Assembly: GCF_904849725.1 (NCBI RefSeq)
Contig: NC_058521.1
Coordinates: forward strand, 341,232,638-341,296,637
Length of the DNA: 64,000 nucleotides
DNA from: Hordeum vulgare subsp. vulgare
Taxonomy: Eukaryota; Streptophyta; Magnoliopsida; Poales; Poaceae
Direction: 5' to 3'
Position numbers and translations under genes: made by a program
The notes under the pieces: generated by a model
The model's database searches: none
Told to the model about the DNA's origin: nothing
What the model saw: the letters and a program-made list of their open reading frames with translations, nothing else
Shown: positions 55,800-64,000 of the stretch, in pieces
Numbering within the stretch: position 1 is the stretch's first letter
Layout of the letters: the number at the start of each line of letters is the position of its first letter

Positions 55800-58700
55800 T
55801 GTAATAGCCCAAGTGCACCCCTTGCCTTATTTGTAATGTATTGCCTATTTTGAACCTTCCATCTATGCTATGTGGTTGGGTAATAGTGAGTTTTGCTTCA
55901 TGACATCTTGCATCATGGCATCATATTCATCATATATTTTGTTGCATAATGTTATTGAAATGCTATGTGTGAGCTTATGTGTGAAATGTGGGTGCAAGTG
56001 TGAGTGTGGATCCCAACCAAAACCCCTTTCTTCAAAACTATACAAACACAACTTATTCCTTTAATAAGTTAGATGTATTTTAACTTGCCCTTTCCATTTA
56101 ATAAAAATATTGCATCTCCAGCTAATTTATGCTAGGTATTTTAAACGTAACACTTGCTAGATTTGGGATATATTTCTATTATGGCTTTTGTGAAAAACAG
56201 TGCCAAATATTGTTTTGGGACAACTATTTTATTCCTCTAAAAATTGCCAAAGTATTTTGATAAACGAGGGCATTATTTTGTAAGTTCAAAAACATATTTT
56301 CTTCTCCACAAAAACCACCTCTAATTTTCTCTGAAAATTATTGCAACGTGTTGTTTTTATAAAAAATAAAAAACCCTTTTTCCTGTGTGTGAGAGAGAGG
56401 CCATCCTAGCTAGGCCTCACCCCTCTTTCCACGACGAGCATCCAGCGTTGCAGCCCATAGGTTGTGGGTTCGCCCCCATGACCAATTTAGCGCCCCTTTT
56501 TCCCTTCTATGTGCACCACTGACAATGGGCCCATGGACCACATGTCAGCCCCTAAGACCCATGGTGCCTATGCCAGTGGGGCCTGCCTTGTTTTTATTTT
56601 TATTTTGTGATTTATTTTTATGTTTTCAATTGCAGTGTGATTCCTTTCTAAATAGGGAATATGCCAAATATGGATTTATCCAAATTTGGAATATGCCAAA
56701 ATTGGCATATATCTCTCAGCACCTAATTAGTGGAAAGTTCATTTTAGTTTTGTGAGTGATTTTTCTATAGGAATATATGAGTATGATATATGAAGTTGGG
56801 GTAGAATATCAAGTGAATCTAATGGTGGTATTGGTTTTGTCTTTTGGGTAAGTTTGCAAAATGTTTTTTGTGAATAAGTGGCATTTTGTGATTTTTGTGT
56901 GATTAAATTCTTGAATGCTATGATGAACTTGTCAACATGGAAGTGCTAGTGTTTTGTGGGCAGTAGGCCATGGTATTTTTCCTTGCTATGATAAACTTGT
57001 AGATTAGTTGGTTTCTTGCTGCAAAGTAACTAAGAAAATGTTGGGGTTCTATTATTTTCTTTCCATGTCATGTTGATGTTTCCCATGGATATATTGTTCC
57101 TTTGTGATTGTTCAAATGCCATGAAATGTTGTTCTTGTTGCCCTCTAGAAATGTGTGCCTTTACTTTGCTAAATAGGCATTGCATCATAGAGTTAAATTT
57201 GGTCAAAGTTGCTATGATGTAATAAAGTATTGCAATTTCCCCTTGTGAATTTGACTTAGTCTAGAAGTCTGTTGTTATCTTCTTGACATGTTTGATTGAA
57301 GCTACCATGTATTATGTGATGTTTTAGCTCATGCTCAGTGCTAGTTTTTTGTAGTTGTTGTTGTCCTCTACAATCGGGTTAAATTTCATGCCATGTAACT
57401 TGATGTAGAAAAGTGTTTTGTTGCTGTCAACATGTCACCAGATAAAAAACTGCAAGTGCAAACTGAGATTTTCAGTGTCCTAAACTATAATATTTGTTGC
57501 CATGTTGAGGGCTTGATTGCCATTGTTTCATGAAACTATTAAAGTTTCTATTAGTTAGACTTTGTTGTGCTCTTTGATAGATTTATATTCATGTCTTCGT
57601 TGAATCCATTGAGTGGCTGTAGGTGCTAGTTTTCACATGTTCAAAGTGGTATGTTGCTGTTAGTGGAAAGATTGGGTGTTGTTTTGTTTTGTGCATTGTG
57701 TGAGTTGTGCTTTGTTGTTTTGCATGTATTTTAGGTATATTGAACCTGGAATTCCGTGCCCTGTCCATTGACGTACTTCGAATGCAAAGAAGATGCCCAT
57801 AGCTCACTATCAAATGTTGTTTAGTCATTGTTGCATTTTGTATCTTGTTTTTGTGATTTGCGAGAGATCCGAAGCTCGGTTAGTGACATTCTTTATATGT
57901 TTTTGCACCATTTTCAGATGATGCATCCATTCTTGACATGCTCATGCATGTAAAAATTAATGAATTTAAGGTGTTGTCCAGAATGCCAACAACTTAATAA
58001 ATGCATGAGAAACTTGAATAGTCAACATTTCCATGCTCCTTTCATACCCACACTCGTGCATCATGTTATTTGAAGATTTGCACCAGGCCGTGTGTTCATT
58101 GGATGTGTATTTTTCTTTGGGTAGTAACGCAAGCTGATAACGAGTGCGAGGATCACACTGTGTGCGTTCCTAAAGAGCAAGAGTTGTACCCGTCAGAAGA
58201 ACCAATAGGCAAGAGGATTGTGACTTTCATACCGTGTCTAATTTTGTTTTTCTTAGATGAATCATGTCCATCACTATTTTATTGCTGCCTAACACCTCGA
58301 AAATAAGCCTCCAAATATTTCCATGAAAGCCTCTAACCCCTCCACTACCTAGCAAATGTTGATTGGTTAAGATAGCGCTTGCTCAACCAACTTATAGCAT
58401 TGCTAGTTGCAGGTGGAGGCTGATCCATGTGTTAACATGGACTTTTGAATGTCATATATTTACTGCTATTTAATTTAATGCACCTATATACTTGGCAATG
58501 GCGGCAAGCTTGGCCTTTTGCTGGGTGTTTTGTTCCGCTTTGGCCTCCTTAGTTTCGGCTACCAGTGTTACGTTCCATCTTGAGCGCTCCCAACACTCTC
58601 GGGGTTGTTATGGGGACCCCCTTGATAACTCATTTTAGAGTTAAGGATCTTCCGGTAAGGCCCAACTTTGGTACTACATTTGCTAAACAACTTAATAAAA

Positions 58701-59862
58701 ATTCATAGGGAATAGGTACCCAGTGGACAATTAATAAACCCCGGGGCCAATGCTCCTTATCAGTGCTAGTCCAATCTGAGCAATGTCTCACGCCCCTGGT
58801 CACCCGGTGTCTCAGCCAACCCGACGTCTAGCTCATCTGGTCGTGCCCTGAGAACGAGGTACGGGGCTCCTATCGGGTATGTCGGACGTCGGGTAGTCTT
58901 GCTGGATATGTTTTACCTTTGATGAAATGGCTTGTTCTTCTGGATTCTGAGGATACTTTGGGCTATCTCAAGGTTGATGTTCTCCACTAAGGAATCTGAG
59001 GAGATCATGGGTTCATGGTCAAGGCTTCCTATGCAGCTTGTGGTAATTTGTGATGGATTAGTTAGAGCACCCCTGCAGGGTTAAATCTTTTGGAAAGCCA
59101 TGCCCACGGTTATGTTCCACCATAGAAAGTTTTTTTAACATCCGGTTCTAGACAACTTGAAGTAAACTTAAAAAGAAGATGCCAATTGTGTGAGTAACCA
59201 TGACTGTCTCTTTCATGAGTTCCTTCTCCGCATGAGGACACGGTGGGGTTATGACTGACGTAAGTTGGTGTTCAGGATCACTTAGTGATCATTATTAGTT
59301 CACGGCCATCATGTGTAGACCACTCACTTAATTTACTTCATGCTCTCGTAAGTTAGCCACCATATATGCTTAGTGCTGTTGCAACCTAACGACCTGACCT
59401 TCCATACCCAATAACTTGATTAATTCTGGTATAATGGTCGCAAGATTGCTGAGACCTTGTCGCTTACAAATTACTAGAACCCCATAGATCCAGGTACCGC
59501 AGATCTAGAGGCTTTTGATGCTACACACCTACAATCGGAGTTCGATGAAGGCAGTGGGCATATCTACATGACGTACCCCGATGATTAGAGTCCCTTGGTC
59601 GTCTCCTAGGAATATCGAGACAGATCATTTCAATTTTATCATTTGTCTTGTGCGTAGACGGACCTTGACTTTTGGGATGACTTGAAATAAATTTTTGACT
59701 AAATTATAACTTAACTTGTGGCGAGTGTAAGCCATTCCATATACTCATCTCTTTGTGTATGTATTGCAATGATTCTTGTGCTTGCAAAATGCTAAGATGC
59801 GTCTCTTTCCTTCTTGATGCCTCGCCACCAAATATGGAAAGTGTAACATCTTGGACATTACA
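55800..59862 (+). mobile_element. Element G, 5' LTR (4063 bp, both ends present)
   Basis: It begins TGTAATAGCCCAAGTGC at 55800 and ends TGGACATTACA at 59862; the terminal TGTAAT/ATTACA are inverted. A primer-binding site follows. At over 4 kb even after losing ~850 bases present in the first copy, it belongs to the long-LTR gypsy group related to the Sukkula-like element. Short ORFs inside have no recognised product, and I see no gene in these 4 kb. Confidence 0.85.
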
Positions 59863-59865
59863 ATT

Positions 59866-59880
59866 TGGTTATCACAGCCA
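59866..59880 (+). other. Primer-binding site of element G
   Basis: TGGTTATCACAGCCA differs from the tRNA-Met-type TGGTATCAGAGCCA by one inserted T and one substitution, three bases after the LTR end. It shows that G is plus-oriented. Confidence 0.75.
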
Positions 59881-60685
59881 TACGGCCATAGGATCCTTGG
59901 ATTGATTGAACATGGTCGAGTCGGGTGTAGTTAAATACTATTTTGAGTCTTAGTTATAATCGAGAGTAGGTTTTTTAATCCTCTTCCCTACTCTCGTGAG
60001 GTTCACGACCTAGGAATTTTAATTCTACTCCTCTTCTCGCTCAAACTTTTTTTAGGATCACGCAGATACTTTGGAATCTATATGATACCGATGAGACAGA
60101 GTTCTGTCTTGGAGCCTCCTGTTTGACTTCATTTCTTCCGGGGAGTTGAGATCCGGGGTATGTTCAAAACTACTACAATATTAGTGGTGGCGAGAGGAGT
60201 CCGACATCCCCAGTACTGGTGGAGAGAGTTCGGATGTACTGACATTCTTAGTATCGTTTTCTTTTCGAGGGTCCAAGATAAATGTGTTTCCGAGACTCTG
60301 ATCATGTGTTGATGGATGTGTTACTTTGGAGCGTAGTATCATTTTAGGAATTGTGTGAAGTTCTTCTCTTTGTATCCTTGGACGCGATTCCATAAGTGAA
60401 AGTTTCGGGAGTCCTTAGGTGGGAATTCCATTGGTAAACTACGAAATTATTTAATCGGATATATGTTGGGATATACATTTTCTTTGAGAAATTCTAGATC
60501 AAACTTGAGAATAGCAAGTGGCTTTCGAATCATATGTTGTCGACAATAATTTTGTGGAAGCATTCTTACTAATTCTAGTTCGAGTGCAAATTGCTAAGAC
60601 TTCATGTTGCAATGTTTCAATCCTTTGATTCAGCTTATCGGTGTTATCTTTCATTTGTGGTCTAATGTTGTTGTAGGTCTCTAGG
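59881..60685 (+). mobile_element. Element G leader
   Basis: Untranslated leader between the primer-binding site and gag, ~800 bases. No coding frame on either strand has a recognisable domain. Confidence 0.6.
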
Positions 60686-61114
60686 ATGGCTCCAGCAACT
60701 CGACAGAACTCGGGTCGTGATGGGGAACGGTCAAATCCTCCACCACCCCTCCTCCTTCTCAATAGGCGTGCAAGATTTGATGAACGCGACCAATGCAAAC
60801 ATTCAGATGCTGCTTCAAATTATGCAAGAAAGGAACCAATGCCAACAGGGAATTTCAAAAATCGGTAGCAGTTTGCATCTCTCAATCAATTCCTGACAAA
60901 TCAGCCCAAGTCCTTCACTTCTAATGAGAAGCTGTTTGATGTGGATGACTGGCTATGTGACACGAGTAAGCACTTTGAGAGCAATAATGTCAGGCCCGAA
61001 GACTATGTCAGAGTTGCTTCTTTCTGGAGAAAGGGTCAGACTACCGAATAGTGACAGCAGCTCAAGGGTTCCAGAGATGATTGTTCGATTAGTTGGGATG
61101 ACTTCTCTCGTGAT
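60686..61114 (+). pseudogene. Element G gag, N-terminal part
   Basis: The ATG at 60686 starts MAPATRQNSGRDGERSNPPP, a typical start for gag of this gypsy group. The frame stops at 60866, then recognisable gag text continues in the same and other frames: QFASLNQFLTNQPKSFTS, DVDDWLCDTSKHFESNNV, RVASFWRKGQ. At least two stops and a frameshift precede the next open segment. Confidence 0.7.
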
Positions 61115-61750
61115 TTGAGAGCTCATCATATTCCAACAAGATATTTTGAGGTCATGCGTGAGAAGTTCAGGTGTTTGAAGAAAGGAAGCTCATTTGAGTA
61201 CAATTACAACATTGAGTTCCAGAACCTTGCACGATATGTAAAGCAGGATGTTCCGGATGAGAAGAGCAAGATCTATCATTTTTGTGGTGTCTTTAAAGAG
61301 GTTTTTCAGCTTTCTCTTGCTCTGCATGACCCTCCCAAGTTTGATCAGTTCCATAACTTGGCTCTCTGGGTTGAGTCAACCTTGCTGAGTGTTGAAAATT
61401 CAAGGAAGCGCTTGAAGGACTCCAATTCCTCTTCGTCATCAGCTTCAGTTCTGAGTCCTCCTGATGATTACAAGCCTTTCCAAGTGTTCTGTGATGCATC
61501 TCTCCAAGGTCTTGGTGGTGTTCTAATGCAAGAGAAGAAAGTGGTAGCTTATACCTTTAGGCAGTTGAGGCAAAGTGAGAAAAACTACCCCACTCATGAT
61601 CTTGAGTTTGCGACAGTGGTCCATGCTTTGATGACTTGGAGATACCTCTTGTTGAGAAGATATGTTGAAGTCTACACTGATCACAAGATATTGAAATACA
61701 TCTTCACTCAACCGAATATCAATCAACGCCAACTCGTTGGGTGGAGATGA
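61115..61750 (+). pseudogene. Element G gag fused in frame to RNase H (211 codons)
   Basis: One open frame joins two proteins normally far apart. Codons ~1-105 are the gag core ([40 protein letters not shown]). From ~115 it reads [40 protein letters not shown] and [17 protein letters not shown], the end of RT plus RNase H. The intervening zinc knuckle, protease and RT core (~2 kb or more) were deleted between a Ser-rich gag stretch and the RNase H entry. RNase H motif residues (CDAS, DLEFA, YTDHK) are present. Translation through the fusion is possible, but the upstream gag is broken. Confidence 0.75.
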
Positions 61751-61986
61751 TCCAAGATTACAATCCAAGCATTGACTATACTCGAGGTGAAGCAAATTTG
61801 ATTGTAGATGCTTTGAGGAGAAAGGCTTACTGTAATAGTCTCATCCTCAATCCATTCCGCCCTAATCTTTCTGAATCATTCACGAAGATCAACCGTCAAG
61901 TAGTGCCCCAGGGATTTCTTGCTAATCTTCAGATTTCTCCTACCATAAAGGCCAAGTCCGCCATGTTCAACTTCTTGATACTATGG
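61741..61986 (+). pseudogene. Element G, end of RNase H and following region
   Basis: After a frameshift at ~61740 the frame reads [20 protein letters not shown] and VDALRRKAYC, the end of the RNase H/connection region before integrase. About 80 codons on it meets unrelated LTR sequence at ~61987. Integrase and the 3' LTR of G are absent from the window. Confidence 0.7.
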
Positions 61987-62510
61987 TAAAGAAAATGAAG
62001 ATAGCCTTGGTGTTGGTGCAGGTGTGCACATGGTCACCTATGGGACCTTCAGCCCCTTTTTGGTTCAGCGGGGAGGTCGTATGAGACAAAGAGAATATAC
62101 TATGAACTACACGATGATGAGACTCGCGGTTTTTACCCAGGTTCAGGCTGCTGTGAAGCATAAAACCCTACTCCTGCTTTGGTGGATTCATTGGGGAAGA
62201 TGAAGTTTGCATGAAGCTATACCCCAACAAGGGTTGCCGGGGAGAGCTAGCACGCGCGTACGCTTACACTTGGCTCTAATCCCATGGGGGACCTAATCTA
62301 CCAAGTGTCGAATCTCTAAGTGCTTGAATGCCCAAACATCCAAATCCTTTGCTAGGTTGCCTCGGTCCTCCTTTTATAGCTCAAAGGGAAACCACAGTGG
62401 CAATTGTGGCGCTCCGCCTGATTACCACTGTAGCCAGCCTGTCGCCACACATACCATCCCAGGAAATCACTCTGGCATGTACGTTTACAATAGGTATCAT
62501 GAACAAAGGC
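61987..62510 (-). mobile_element. LTR fragment L (Tat-lineage type)
   Basis: CCCAGGTTCAGGCTGCTGTG and AAAACCCTACTCCTGCTTTG near 62139-62182 match a conserved block of the B and C LTRs (25346-25394) in the same orientation as B. A TATA-like TTTTATAG lies at ~62374. Both ends appear truncated, so boundaries are approximate. No gene is seen. Confidence 0.55.
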
Positions 62511-64000
62511 ATTTCTATTGATGAATATAAGAGTTTTACATGATGGACTACAAGGGTGATGGCAGCGGGGAAAAGCTCTATCTAAGGCAGCATGGTCCTG
62601 GTGCGGCTCCAATCCAAAGGGATCTGACTCGCTTAAGCTCCTAGCCCGCAAACGCTCTGTCTCCATGGCAACGAACGACAGATCCTTATGTGAACCTGGC
62701 CACGTTAAAAGCCAATGAGTACTTTTTAATGTACTCGCAAGCAAACTAAAACTATCATATACATTGAGCAAAGCAATCTATGGCATTTTTTATTAGAGCT
62801 ATATTAATCGTCATGACAAAGCATACCTATCGAGCAAGGTTAATTATCAAGGTATAACAGGGTTATCTAGCAAGATAACTTCTAAAGTAAATGTGATATG
62901 GTAAAGCATATTAGGTAAATGATTTATGCTCGGACTATTCTCATGATCCAGTCTGAATCAGATCCAAATCCAATCCAACTCATGTGGTCATCCGACCACT
63001 CATCTCATAGCCATCCCATGGCTAAAATGTCATATACCGGACATCTTCCGATATCTACACCAAACGAGTTCTCCCATCATTATCATTACTCTTATGGTTG
63101 ACCACTTACTGATGTCTGGTAGGGTTGTCCAATACCGTGGACTCGGCTATTCGAATAGGTTTTACACTCTGCAGAGGTTGCACACTTTACCCACACTATG
63201 GAGTACTGACCTCGTGATCCCATTCGGGTGGACCAGTAGTACTCCAATGAAACTTGCCTGACCCGTGACTCCTTCATCATACCCCCGGCAACCACTCTCC
63301 CCGGAGTCTTCCCCTGGGTGGCCCTGTGTCCTAATGACACCTGCCACCGTCGTGGCCAAACTAAACTGTCCCACCTTGGGACGGGCCCAACTCAACTCAA
63401 CTAGGATCACAGAATTATCACCGCCCACCTGATCAGGGTAGCACGCGTGCATAATCCTCCCTCTTTGGGAGAACCGGTGAAAGGTCACGTGATCAACCTA
63501 TGTCACGGTTGTCCCATATTGGCAAATTAAGTTGCACGGATAAGCCCGCATAGGTAACTCGACATCAACCCATTAGGTTTGGTTTAAACAACATATTTAT
63601 CAACAATGACTTAACCCATCATGATAAGTCATTGTTGTTGTCAACAATGACTTAACATGATGATGATTATGCACGAAATAACAACGGTAGGAACACCACG
63701 ACCTATCTCTGTATTATGAGTCATTAATAAGACAGTATGTAAATGACAAGTGGTTACTTTACAAGCTCTAACTGTAAAGTAGACCCTCAGAACCTTCGCA
63801 TAAAACCGACAATTAAATCGGTAGCCACCCGAATGGTTTTTACCACACACATCTGGGACGTTACACAAATAACTCAACCCCGGCTTAAGACGGCTGGAAA
63901 GCAGCACAGAGCATGAGGCGGTGTTGATAAGAAGAATGTAGCAGTTCCCTAAGATGGCCGAAGAACAACTGACAGCATGGGGTCACTGCCACGGAAAGAA
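62511..64000 (-). mobile_element. LTR fragment M (related to the Sukkula-like LTR), runs off the window
   Basis: The sequence aligns loosely with the Sukkula-like LTR around 7550-8850. Shared blocks include GCCAATGAGTACTTTT..TGTACTCGCAA and GTTTTACACTCTGCAGAGGT. It is in the same orientation. The left boundary is approximate and the right end is outside the window. Short openings on both strands are not coding. Confidence 0.6.
63600..63662. repeat. Mixed direct/inverted repeat of TCAACAATGACTTA
   Basis: TCAACAATGACTTA occurs at 63600 and again at 63641, and its reverse complement TAAGTCATTGTTG lies between them at 63625-63637. Either direct copy can pair with the inverted one. Confidence 0.8.

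Overview
This window looks like intergenic DNA from a grass of the wheat/barley/rye tribe (Triticeae). The evidence is recognition from memory of LTR ends and pol motifs typical of that tribe: Angela/WIS/BARE1-type copia LTRs, a Sabrina-type gypsy LTR, WHAM-type gypsy LTRs and a Sukkula-like large non-autonomous element with ~4.8 kb LTRs. I found no host gene, no functional RNA gene and no CRISPR array. Essentially all 64 kb is LTR retrotransposon, almost all of it broken by stops, frameshifts, truncations and nested insertions. Family names come from memory and should be read as 'type'; the structures (LTR ends, primer-binding sites, duplicated target sites, reading frames) come from the sequence.

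Layout, left to right. 1-12021: a minus-strand Sukkula-like element (partial 3' LTR 1-1736, coding-poor interior, primer-binding site 7190-7202, 5' LTR 7207-12021), carrying a truncated Sabrina-type fragment at 3983-~5660. 12022-15832 and 26063-26991: the 3' part of a plus-strand Tat-lineage gypsy element C, with an antisense extra ORF and its 3' LTR (26149-26991). Element B (minus, 15833-26062, target-site duplication ACAGG) sits inside C. A plus-strand WHAM-like element J (16659-23858) sits inside B and itself carries a 5'-truncated LTR K and a ~188-bp near-perfect inverted repeat. 26992-39116, 47672-48551 and parts of 50799-55799: an old minus-strand Tat-lineage element D (antisense extra ORF, integrase, RNase H, RT, protease, gag). 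D was entered by C, by the non-autonomous element E (33926-38265), by Angela-type F1 (39117-47671) and by element G. 55800-61986: G (plus), with a complete 5' LTR, a primer-binding site and a gag fused to RNase H by deletion. 61987-64000: two further LTR fragments.

How it fits together. D's 3' end must lie left of the window and its 5' end right of it, so the window reads as the interior of one ancient element that was repeatedly invaded. A block containing D's gag plus the start of G's LTR is tandemly duplicated. Afterwards one Angela copy landed in each duplicate, F1 in the left and F2 (51116-55024, target-site duplication GGTAT) in the right. The most interesting points are this tandem duplication, a B3-like DNA-binding domain on the antisense strand of E, a GC-rich palindromic promoter-like module reused inside LTRs and in front of internal ORFs, the long inverted repeat, a ~73-bp repeat array beside D's antisense ORF, and a 37-bp hairpin repeat array in E's LTRs.
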